Both the position numbers and the translations under genes were made by a program. DNA of 64,000 bases from Deltaproteobacteria bacterium (GTDB lineage Bacteria > Myxococcota_A > Polyangia > Haliangiales > Haliangiaceae): contig JAIOQA010000070.1 of the NCBI GenBank assembly GCA_021413675.1, positions 1 to 64,000 of the forward strand, written 5' to 3'. A model generated the notes under the pieces. It made no database searches. It was not told where the DNA came from and saw nothing but the letters and a program-made list of their open reading frames with translations. This document shows positions 55,025-63,172 of the stretch, piece by piece (within the stretch, counting starts at the first letter, position 1; each line of letters opens with the position of its first letter).

Positions 55025-55968
55025 GGCGCCAGCCTCCGGACCTCGGTCGCGGTCGTGAACTCCGCGCCGGTCTCGTAGTTCTGCGAGACGATCGTGCCGA
55101 CCGGGCCGTAGCACTCGGAGACGAACGAGAACGTGCGGCTGGTGGTGATCGCCGCGCCGACGGTGCGGGTGAGATCGATCGCGACGCGCACCACCGGGAA
55201 GTCGCCGTAGGGCGTGCCGAGCGTACCGACCGCGTCGACCCGCGACGCATACTTCTCGCTGTAGAAGCTCGTGATGCCGCTGGCCAGCCCGGTGACGGTG
55301 CTGGTCGTGGTCCAGGTCGCGTCGGCGGCCATCGGCAGCGGCAGGATCGTGACCGGCGGGTCGTAGGTGAGCTCGGTGCGGGTCACGCCGGCGTCGGGCG
55401 AGACCACGCCGAGCAGGCGCAGGCCGGTGCCGTCGAGCTGGAACACGCCGAGCAAGGTCGAGCTCGCCGACAGCGTGGTCGCGTAGCTCGCGGTCGGGAA
55501 TGTGGTCGCCCACCAGGTCCCGGTCGGGGAGAGCAGCGTCGTGACCTTGTCCGCGTCGCCGGGGATCGCGGTGGCCAGATCCCAGGCGCGCTGTCCGCTG
55601 CCGGCCTGCGTGCCGGCGGTGTCGACGGTGACGCCGGTGGTGCTGGTGACGACCTTGTACGTCGCCGTCCGGCCGGGCGCGAGCGGCAGCTCGGCGCGCT
55701 GCAGGATGCCGTCGTGGTTGGGCGTGCAGGTCGCGGTCGACGCATCGGCGCCGGGCGCGCCGTCACCGGTGGGCGCGGCATCCGGGCCCTCGGGCGCACA
55801 GGTGCCATCGGCGCGGCAAAAGTGCGAGGCGCAGTCGTCATCGATCGCGCAGCGATCGGCGCTCGACCCGGCGCAGCCCGCGACCAGGCCCGCCGCGATC
55901 GCCGCGATCGCGGCGCCGCGGGTCCTACCGTGCAGTGCAACAACGAGGCGCCGGGCGAGGTGGGTCAT
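55021..55968 (-). CDS. Lipoprotein of the PHA operon, first of a related pair
   Basis: 315 residues from ATG 55968 (MTHLARRLVVALHG); a longer frame upstream is not used. Lipobox VAGC at about Cys32 of a long signal, then a Cys-rich segment (CAIDDDCASHFCRADGTCA) like a small disulphide knot, and an Ala/Asp/Gly linker. The body and C-terminal tail resemble the paralogue at 51630. First gene of the minus-strand operon, with the PhaR-type palindrome at 56029-56045 lying 61 bases upstream of its start. Confidence 0.8.
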   Translation of the reverse strand: MTHLARRLVVALHGRTRGAAIAAIAAGLVAGCAGSSADRCAIDDDCASHFCRADGTCAPEGPDAAPTGDGAPGADASTATCTPNHDGILQRAELPLAPGRTATYKVVTSTTGVTVDTAGTQAGSGQRAWDLATAIPGDADKVTTLLSPTGTWWATTFPTASYATTLSASSTLLGVFQLDGTGLRLLGVVSPDAGVTRTELTYDPPVTILPLPMAADATWTTTSTVTGLASGITSFYSEKYASRVDAVGTLGTPYGDFPVVRVAIDLTRTVGAAITTSRTFSFVSECYGPVGTIVSQNYETGAEFTTATEVRRLAP

Positions 55969-56028
55969 GGTGGGATCCGTTCGAGCCGCGCTCACCCTAG
56001 AGAACCACCAGGGCGCTGTCAACTCGAT

Positions 56029-56045
56029 ATTTTGCGGTGCAACAT
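56029..56045. promoter_or_regulatory. Palindrome ATTTTGC-N3-GCAACAT, candidate PhaR operator 1
   Basis: One of three 17-bp copies of ATNTTGC-N3-GCAAYAT in this window. It lies in the 122-base gap between the divergent PHA operon (start 55968) and phaR (start 56091), so it could control both. PhaR proteins are known to bind TGC-rich half-sites upstream of phasin and their own genes; here the spacing and sequence are read directly, the binding is inferred. Confidence 0.65.
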
Positions 56046-56090
56046 TTTCGGCGCTTGTGCGCCACCGCGCCGCAGCGTAGCGTCTCCGCC

Positions 56091-56786
56091 GTGCCCCCGG
56101 TCCTGATCAAGAAGTACGGCAACCGCCGCCTGTACGACACCGGCGAGAGCCGCTACCTGACGCTCGACGAGCTCGCCGCCAAGATCCGCAGCGGTCACGA
56201 CGTCCGGGTCATCGATGCCAAGACCAACGACGATCTGACCCAGGCGACCCTGGCCCAGATGATCCTCGAGAGCGGCACCGCCGCGCGGGTGCTGCCGGTC
56301 GGGCTGCTCATGCAGCTGATCCGCCTCGGCGACGATGCCCTCGGCGAGTTCTTCAGCCGCTACGTCAGCGCGGCGCTCGACCTGTACCTCCAGGGCAAGC
56401 GCGGCGTGCAGCAGCTCGCGGCGTACAACCCGATCGCGCAGCTGCCGATCAACGCCACCGACGCGCTCGCGCGGATGTTCATGGGGGGCATGGGCGGCAT
56501 GGGCGGCGGCTTCCCCAACCCGTTCGCGGGCGGGTTCCCGCCGCAGGGCTACGGGCCCGCCTATGCTGCAGCGCCGCAATACGCGCGAGATGCAGGGCCG
56601 CCGCCGCCGCCGCCCGATGTCGACGAGCCCGACGCGGACGACGACGCGCCCCCCGACACGCGGCCCGACGCGCGCGACGAGATGGCCACGATGCGGCGCG
56701 AGCTCGACGAGCTCAAGCGCGCGATGCGCGGCGACGCGGGCGGTCTGGGCAAGCCCGGCGCCAAGCGCAAGCCGAAGAAGTCGTAG
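56091..56786 (+). CDS. phaR: PhaR, polyhydroxyalkanoate synthesis regulator
   Basis: 231 residues from GTG 56091 (an ATG at 56037 would add 18 residues lying over the operator and is less likely). N-terminal PHB_acc_N DNA-binding domain: VLIKKYGNRRLYDTGESRYL and LTLDELAAKIRSGHDVRVID. PHB_acc-type repeat with FFSRYVSAALDLYLQGKRG. The tail is low-complexity: Gly/Met-rich (MFMGGMGGMGGGFPNPFAGG), Pro- and Asp-rich, ending in a Lys-rich stretch. PhaR represses phasin and PHA genes until granules form and titrate it. Such acidic/basic tails vary among PhaR proteins. Confidence 0.93.
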   Translation: MPPVLIKKYGNRRLYDTGESRYLTLDELAAKIRSGHDVRVIDAKTNDDLTQATLAQMILESGTAARVLPVGLLMQLIRLGDDALGEFFSRYVSAALDLYLQGKRGVQQLAAYNPIAQLPINATDALARMFMGGMGGMGGGFPNPFAGGFPPQGYGPAYAAAPQYARDAGPPPPPPDVDEPDADDDAPPDTRPDARDEMATMRRELDELKRAMRGDAGGLGKPGAKRKPKKS

Positions 56787-56807
56787 CCCGCCCGGCGCGG
56801 GGTTCCC

Positions 56808-57335
56808 TCAGGGGTTCCGGAGGGTCGCGAAGGCCGCGCCGTCGAGCCACGCGCGGAGCATGTCGGCGTGCGCGCGCATGGCCGCGGGGTCGCCCTCACC
56901 GCTGACGAGCAGCACGTGCTCGTCGACGACCGTCACCCGCTCGCGCTTCTCGATGTCGCCGAACCGGGGATGGACGAAGCGATAGTCCGCCTCGCACCAC
57001 CGGCGATCGGCGACGACGAGCTCGCGCACGTCGACCACCGTGACCGACGCGAACACCTTCGCGTAGAACACCGGATAGATCTCGGCCAGCAGCTCCTCGG
57101 GCGCACAGACGTCGTCGAGGGCGACCGTGTAGTCCTTGGCGATCGCGAAGAAAAACTCGCCGTCGCCGGTGCGCCGGCACTTGATCGCGCTGACGCGCTG
57201 GCCGCCCGCATCCGCGATCTGCGCGTCGACCGCCCAGCCAGGTCCTTCGGGGAGCAGGACCGTGACCATCCCATCGCTCGTCGCGTGTTGCATCGCGGTC
57301 AAGTCTAGTGCACCAAACGGGGTGGTTGTGGTCAC
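56808..57335 (-). CDS. Hypothetical protein, 175 residues, coupled to the symporter gene
   Basis: GTG start at 57335 overlaps the TGA of the symporter (GTGA, 57332-57335); an ATG at 57293 is an alternative start. Soluble alpha/beta protein with no signal. Segments such as MVTVLLPEGPGWAVDAQ, FFFAIAKDYTVALDD and RFVHPRFGDIEKRERVTVVD suggest a compact domain with repeated strands. Not recognised. Coupling suggests it regulates or partners the transporter. Confidence 0.75.
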   Translation of the reverse strand: MTTTTPFGALDLTAMQHATSDGMVTVLLPEGPGWAVDAQIADAGGQRVSAIKCRRTGDGEFFFAIAKDYTVALDDVCAPEELLAEIYPVFYAKVFASVTVVDVRELVVADRRWCEADYRFVHPRFGDIEKRERVTVVDEHVLLVSGEGDPAAMRAHADMLRAWLDGAAFATLRNP

Positions 57336-58885
57336 GCGATCGGCGACGCGACCGATCCCGCCATCGCGCCGCGCGACGCCCGCGCCAGCGCCACTGACCC
57401 GAGCGCGACCAGCGTGCTGGTCAGGATGCCCGCGGTCGCGGTGACGCCGGGGTTCGCGATGTCGAGGCCGAGCGCGCGCGCCGCGCTCGCGAGCCCCTCG
57501 AGCCGCGGCCCGACGAAGTACAGCCCGAAGTGGACGACCGGCCCGGCCACCGCCGCCACCGTCGCGCCGCGCCGGCCGAGCGCCGGGCTGAGCGCGCCGA
57601 TCACCATCGGCGCCGCGGCCGCCGACACCACCCCGTACGCGCCGAGCTGCCCGAAGACGCCGAGCAAGGTCGGCGGGTCGAGGGCGACCACGAACACCAG
57701 GAGGCCCATCGCGATCAGGATCACCCGGCTGGCCCGGCGCGCTGCCGCATCGCCGCCGCGGCCGCCGCGCAGCACGCCGACCCACAGGTCCTGGCCGGTG
57801 ATCGACGACAGCGTCATGAGGATCGCCGACAGCGCGCTCATGCCCGCCGCCATCACCGCGATCGTCACCAGCGCCAGCGCCGGCGGCGAGAACGTCGACG
57901 CGAGGTACGTGGCCATCACCCGGTCCTGCCGGAACGCGTGCGTGACCGGATCGATCATCGCCGAGGGCGGCAGGCCATCGAGCCGCGCGTACAGCCCGGC
58001 GAGCAGCACGCCGGCGAACACGACCGACAGCGCGATCGCGACCGTCAGCAGGCGCCGCACGCCGCGGTCGTCCTTGACGTACAGCGCCATCGTCATGATG
58101 TGCGGCTGGCACATCAGCGCGAAGCCGATCACGAAGCCCGCGACGTAGACCGAGAAGAACGAGCCGAACATCGTCGACGCCGGGTTGATCGGCGCCGCCA
58201 GGTTGGGATCGACCGCGCGCAGCTGATCGAGCACCGGCCCGGCGCCGCCGCTGAAGTGGTGCAGGCCGCTGACGATGATCATCACCGCGACGATCGCCTT
58301 GATCGCCGCGTGCAGCGTGTTGGCGTAGGCGCTGGCGTACGCGCCGCCGAGCAGCACGTAGCCGAAGACGAAGCCGATGACGATCACCAGGCTCTCGGCG
58401 TTGCCCAGGCCGAGCGTGGTCTGCATGACGATCGACAGCGCGCCCACGATCAGGATGACGAAGCACAGGCTCAGGAGGTTGATCGCCGCGAAGAAGGTGC
58501 GCAGGCCCTTCGAGCCGAAGCGCTGGCCGATCCACTGCGGGATCGTGACCGCGCCCGACGAGGCGCCCTGCCGGCGGAACGGGCCGCACACCAGCGACAG
58601 GCCGGCGCCCATGCCGAGCACCGCGGCCACGCCGAGGTGGAGCAGCGCCGACAGGCCGTGCACGTAGACGAAGCCGGGGTTGATCACGAACGTCGACGTC
58701 GAGGCCAGCGCCGCCGCCAGGCTCATGCCCGCCACCAGCGGGTGGACCTGGGCGATCGCGAAGCTGCGGCTGTCGACCTTGGCGCGGCGTCGCCCGAGCA
58801 CCGCCAGCCATGCGGTCGCCGCGAGGTAGAGGACGAACAGGGCCCAGGTCCATGGATGTTCGGCGATCAGGTCGACGTAGCGCAT
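57332..58885 (-). CDS. Sodium/solute symporter (SSS family)
   Basis: 517 residues and about 13 membrane segments. Family features: SLAAALASTSTFVINPGFVY early, PQWIGQRFGSKGLRTF (linker of TM3), QPHIMTMALYVKD, and MAAGMSALSAILMTLSSITGQDLW (the SSS signature region near TM9, SALSAILMTLSSI). Acetate/monocarboxylate or proline transporters are the nearest classes; the substrate is not fixed. It is divergent from the phasin operon and carries one of the candidate PhaR operators 44 bases upstream of its start, which suggests regulation with PHA metabolism. Confidence 0.88.
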   Translation of the reverse strand: MRYVDLIAEHPWTWALFVLYLAATAWLAVLGRRRAKVDSRSFAIAQVHPLVAGMSLAAALASTSTFVINPGFVYVHGLSALLHLGVAAVLGMGAGLSLVCGPFRRQGASSGAVTIPQWIGQRFGSKGLRTFFAAINLLSLCFVILIVGALSIVMQTTLGLGNAESLVIVIGFVFGYVLLGGAYASAYANTLHAAIKAIVAVMIIVSGLHHFSGGAGPVLDQLRAVDPNLAAPINPASTMFGSFFSVYVAGFVIGFALMCQPHIMTMALYVKDDRGVRRLLTVAIALSVVFAGVLLAGLYARLDGLPPSAMIDPVTHAFRQDRVMATYLASTFSPPALALVTIAVMAAGMSALSAILMTLSSITGQDLWVGVLRGGRGGDAAARRASRVILIAMGLLVFVVALDPPTLLGVFGQLGAYGVVSAAAAPMVIGALSPALGRRGATVAAVAGPVVHFGLYFVGPRLEGLASAARALGLDIANPGVTATAGILTSTLVALGSVALARASRGAMAGSVASPIA

Positions 58886-58929
58886 GAGCGGCGTTCTAGC
58901 GGATCACCGCGCGGCGCCGCAAGAGGAAA

Positions 58930-58946
58930 ATGTTGCATCGCAATAT
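58930..58946. promoter_or_regulatory. Palindrome ATGTTGC-N3-GCAATAT, candidate PhaR operator 2
   Basis: Second copy of the 17-bp palindrome, 44 bases upstream of the symporter ATG (58885, minus strand) and 131 bases before the phasin ATG. The two copies in this gap are 74 bases apart (start to start), about seven helical turns, so cooperative binding or a loop is possible. Confidence 0.65.
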
Positions 58947-59003
58947 CGATGAACAGAACCGCGCCATATCAAGGCCTTGTAGCCCACGAGCGAGCATCAC
59001 ACC

Positions 59004-59020
59004 ATATTGCACCGCAACAT
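59004..59020. promoter_or_regulatory. Palindrome ATATTGC-N3-GCAACAT, candidate PhaR operator 3
   Basis: Third copy, 57 bases upstream of the phasin ATG (59078), where a repressor would cover the phasin promoter. TTGTAG at 58978-58983 with CACCAT 17 bases later is a conceivable but weak -35/-10 pair overlapping the site. Confidence 0.65.
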
Positions 59021-59077
59021 TTCCGGTTGACACCGCGCCGCGAGATGCCCAGGGTGGCGGCAACAAAGGAACCGACC

Positions 59078-59482
59078 ATGTCCAAGCCCGAGACCCAGAA
59101 GACCGACGCCCCCAAGACCGACACCACCGCCGCCGCCCCGCGCACCGACGCGCCGCGCGCCGAGGCCAAGGCCGACGCGCCGCGCACCGAGGCCCCGCGC
59201 GCCACCGCGCCCCGCGGCTTCGACCCGCTGTGGCCCTTCACCTTCGGCACCGACGCGATGGCCCAGGCGACCCGCGAGCACCTCGGCCGCATGCAGGCCG
59301 CGTGGGACGAGTACGGCGCGTTCGAGGCCGCGCTGTTCGATCGCGCCCGCACCGCCGCCGCCGATGTCGCGCAGCTCGGCCAGGACTCGCTCACCTACGC
59401 CACCCAGCTCGCCGGCGAGTGGCGCAAGATCGCGATCGACTCCGCGCGCCGCGCCGTCGACGCCATGACCGTCCCGCGCTGA
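59078..59482 (+). CDS. Phasin-like granule protein, 134 residues
   Basis: ATG at 59078 with ribosome-binding site AAAGGA. The N-terminal 46 residues are Ala/Pro/Lys/Arg/Asp-rich with repeats of TDAPRAEAKADAP/TEAPRATAPR. The body (47-134) is helical and amphipathic with LWPFTFGTDAMAQATREHLG and LTYATQLAGEWRKIAID, the usual phasin helix pattern. Phasins coat PHA granules; the charged N-terminal tail could bind DNA or nucleoid as in PhaM/PhaF-like proteins. First gene of an operon with PhaC-like and SDR genes (10 bases to the next). Confidence 0.82.
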   Translation: MSKPETQKTDAPKTDTTAAAPRTDAPRAEAKADAPRTEAPRATAPRGFDPLWPFTFGTDAMAQATREHLGRMQAAWDEYGAFEAALFDRARTAAADVAQLGQDSLTYATQLAGEWRKIAIDSARRAVDAMTVPR

Positions 59483-59492
59483 GGCGCCACCG

Positions 59493-60571
59493 ATGGACCA
59501 CCTGTCCTCGCTGCCGCGCACGATCGCGGACGCCTGGCGCGGCGCCGCCACCCAGATCGCGGGCCTCGACCGGGTCCAGCCCGCGCCCGCGCTCATGCCC
59601 ACGCCGCGCGACGTGATCATGACCGACGGCACCGCCGCGCTCTATCGCTTCGCGCGCCCGGCCACCGCCCCGGCGGCGCCGAAGACGCCGATCGTCCTCA
59701 TCCCGTCGCTCATCAATCGCTGGTACGTGCTCGATCTGCGCGCCGGCGCGAGCCTGGTCGAGGCGCTCACCAGCGCCGGTCTCGACGTCTGGTGCCTCGA
59801 CTGGGGCATCCCCGAGGACGAGGATCGCCACCGCTCGTGGACCGACGTCCTCGATCGCCTGGCCCGCATGCTGCGCCGCGTGCGGCGCGAGACCGGCGCC
59901 GCGAAGGTCGCGCTGTGCGGCTACTGCATGGGCGGGACCCTCGCGACCATCCACACCGCGCTCCACCCCGACGAGATCGCCGCGCTGATCGATCTGGCGG
60001 GCCCGATCGACTTCGCGAAGGGCGGCATGTTGCGGCGCATGGTCGACCCGGCGTGGTTCGACGCCGACGCCATCGCCGACGCCGGCAACGTCGCGCCGGC
60101 GCAGATGCAGGCCGGGTTCACCGCGCTGCGACCCACGCTCGATCTGGCCAAGCTCGTCGGGCTCGGCGATCTGGTCGGCGACGCCAAGGCTCAGCTCGCG
60201 TATCGCGCGCTCGAGACCTGGTCGTCGGACAACATCCCGTTCCCGGGCGACGCCTATCGCACGTACATCACCGAGCTGTACCAGGGCAACGCGCTGGTCA
60301 ACGGCACCCACCGGGTCCGCGGCAAGGCGGTCACGCTCGCCGCGATCACCTGCCCCACCCTCGCGATCGTCGCCGATCGCGACACCATCTGCCCGCCCCC
60401 GGCGGCGATCGCGCTGACCGAGCGCGTCGGCACCACCGACACCGCGGTCCTGCGCGTGCCCGGCGGCCACGTCGGCGCCGTCGTCGGCGGCCGCGCCGCG
60501 CGCGAGATGTACCCGGGCCTGATCGCCTGGCTGCGCCCGCGCCTGGTTGCCTCATCTCAGGAGAAGTCACC

Positions 60572-60575
<4 letters not shown>
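59493..60575 (+). CDS. phaC: Class III-like PhaC paralogue, second copy
   Basis: 360 residues with lipase-like box GYCMGG (catalytic Cys145), PSLINRWYVLDLRAGAS in common with the copy at 48549, an acid in DRDTICPPP and GGHVGAVV. The triad is complete, so it should also be active. It lies in the phasin operon between the phasin and SDR genes; its TGA overlaps the SDR start (GTGA). Two synthases in opposite operons may act as a heteromer or at different stages; sequence does not decide. Confidence 0.85.
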
Positions 60576-61336
<761 letters not shown>

Positions 61337-61371
61337 CGCCACGCTGGCAATCGGGGGCGTACGCTCTCCCG

Positions 61372-61566
61372 ATGCGCCCACGCACGATCGCGGTCCTGCT
61401 CGCCACGCTCCTCCTCGGTGGCTGCTTCGTGCGGCACTCGAACTATCGCCGCCCCGGACACGTCGAGAAGTGCGAGGACCGCGGCGGCAAGCACTGCCAC
61501 GGCCGCGGGCACGATCACGACCATGACCGCGGCCACGGTCACGACGGCGATCACGACCGCGACTGA
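61372..61566 (+). CDS. Small histidine-rich lipoprotein, 64 residues
   Basis: ATG at 61372, 35 bases after the SDR stop. Signal MRPRTIAVLLATLLLGGC (lipobox LGGC). The mature part is nearly all His/Asp/Gly/Arg in the last third (GRGHDHDHDRGHGHDGDH), with an earlier Cys pair (VEKCEDRGGKHCHG). Such tails bind Zn, Ni or Cu at the outer surface or periplasm. The spacing makes it possible that it is transcribed with the PHA operon, but a functional link is not implied. Confidence 0.7.
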   Translation: MRPRTIAVLLATLLLGGCFVRHSNYRRPGHVEKCEDRGGKHCHGRGHDHDHDRGHGHDGDHDRD

Positions 61567-61651
61567 TCACGCGACGCGCGCGACCTCGCGCGCGTGCTTC
61601 GACGCGACCGCCCGGTGCCAACCGGTCGCGCGCGGTGGTAAGAGCGTGGCC

Positions 61652-63151
61652 ATGGATGTCTCCGCTCCGCTCCGCGCCCTCGGGCTCGATCGCGACCTCA
61701 CCCGTGGCGAGCTGATCGCGCGCACGCCGATCGACGGCTCGATCACCGCGCGCCTCGCGACCCACGACGCCGCCGCGGTCACCGCCGCCATCGGCCGCGC
61801 CCACGCCGCGTTCGCGATCTGGCGCGACGTGCCCGCGCCGCGGCGCGGCGAGCTGGTCCGGCTGTTCGGCGAGGAGCTGCGCGCCGCCAAGGATCACCTC
61901 GCGGCGCTGGTCACGATCGAGGCCGGCAAGATCACCGCCGAGGCCCGCGGCGAGGTCCAGGAGATGATCGACATCTGCGACTTCGCGTGCGGGCTGTCGC
62001 GCCAGCTCTACGGCCTGACGATCGCCTCGGAGCGCCCGGGCCACCGCATGGCCGAGACCTGGCACCCGCTGGGCGTGGTCGGCGTGATCAGCGCGTTCAA
62101 CTTCCCGGTCGCGGTCTGGGCCTGGAACTTCGCGCTGGCGATCGTCTGCGGCGACAGCGTGGTGTGGAAGCCGTCGGAGAAGACGCCGCTGTGCGCGCTG
62201 GCGTGCGACGCGATCTTCGCGCGCGCGCTGGCCCGGTTCGCGGCGAGCGGCGCACCGGCGCCGGCGGGACTATCGGAGATCGTGCTGGGCGCCGCCGAGG
62301 CTGGCGCGGCGCTCGTCGACGATCCGCGGGTGGCGCTGGTCAGCGCGACCGGCTCGACCCGCATGGGCCGGATCGTCGCGCCGCGGGTCGCGGCGCGCTT
62401 CGGCCGGGTGCTGCTCGAGCTCGGCGGCAACAACGCGATGATCGTCGCGCCCTCGGCGGATCTCGATCTGGCCGTGCGCGCGATCGTCTTCGGCGCGGCC
62501 GGCACCTGCGGCCAGCGCTGCACCACGCTGCGGCGGCTGATCGCCCACGCCTCGATCAAGGACGCGCTGGTCGCGAAGGTCGCGCGCGCCTACGCCCAGC
62601 TGCGGGTCGGCGATCCGCGCGAGGCCGGCACGCTGGTCGGCCCGCTCGTCGATCAGCCGGCGTACGCCGCGATGGCCGCGGCGCTCGATCGCGCGCGCGC
62701 CGACGGCGGCGAGGTGATCGGCGGCGAGCGCGTGGCGGTGCTGGGCGATGGCGCCTACGTGCGCCCGGCGGTGGTCCGCATGCCGGGCCAGACCGAGGTC
62801 GTGCGCACCGAGACGTTCGCGCCGATCCTCTACGCGTTCGGTTACCACGACCTCGACGAGGCCATCGCGCTGCACAACGACGTCCCGCAGGGTCTGTCGT
62901 CGTGCATCTTCACCACCGACCTGCGCGAGGCCGAGCGCTTCCTGTCGGCATCGGGCTCGGACTGCGGCATCGCCAACGTCAACATCGGCACCAGCGGCGC
63001 CGAGATCGGCGGCGCGTTCGGCGGCGAGAAGGAGACCGGCGGCGGGCGCGAGTCGGGGTCGGATGCCTGGCGCAGCTACATGCGGCGCGCGACCAACACG
63101 ATCAACTACTCGAACCAGCTGCCGCTCGCGCAGGGCATCACGTTCGCCTGA
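61652..63151 (+). CDS. Aldehyde dehydrogenase, ALDH7/AmaB (aminoadipate-semialdehyde) type
   Basis: 499 residues. It has the NAD-binding WKPSEKTPL, ELGGNNAMIVAPSADLDL (general-base Glu), the catalytic-Cys segment TCGQRCTTLRRLIAH, and PQGLSSCIFTTDLREAE; the Glu-Thr-Phe-Ala-Pro ETFAPIL is the usual family motif. ELGGNNA and GQRCTT are typical of ALDH7A1/AmaB, which oxidises 2-aminoadipate-6-semialdehyde in lysine breakdown. Substrate choice is inferred from these motifs only. Convergent with the partial gene at the window end. Confidence 0.9.
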   Translation: MDVSAPLRALGLDRDLTRGELIARTPIDGSITARLATHDAAAVTAAIGRAHAAFAIWRDVPAPRRGELVRLFGEELRAAKDHLAALVTIEAGKITAEARGEVQEMIDICDFACGLSRQLYGLTIASERPGHRMAETWHPLGVVGVISAFNFPVAVWAWNFALAIVCGDSVVWKPSEKTPLCALACDAIFARALARFAASGAPAPAGLSEIVLGAAEAGAALVDDPRVALVSATGSTRMGRIVAPRVAARFGRVLLELGGNNAMIVAPSADLDLAVRAIVFGAAGTCGQRCTTLRRLIAHASIKDALVAKVARAYAQLRVGDPREAGTLVGPLVDQPAYAAMAAALDRARADGGEVIGGERVAVLGDGAYVRPAVVRMPGQTEVVRTETFAPILYAFGYHDLDEAIALHNDVPQGLSSCIFTTDLREAERFLSASGSDCGIANVNIGTSGAEIGGAFGGEKETGGGRESGSDAWRSYMRRATNTINYSNQLPLAQGITFA

Positions 63152-63172
63152 CACCGCGCGCGCGGTCGCGCG

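Noticed and set aside
52451-55078. Plus-strand 875-residue frame
   Set aside because: Antisense to the hydrolase-barrel fusion; composition is Arg/Glu/Val-rich with no domain or start signal.
63153-63166. 14-base palindrome ACCGCGCGCGCGGT after the aldehyde dehydrogenase
   Set aside because: Simple alternating CG sequence in a GC-rich genome; no loop of useful size and no T-run, so not called a terminator or operator.
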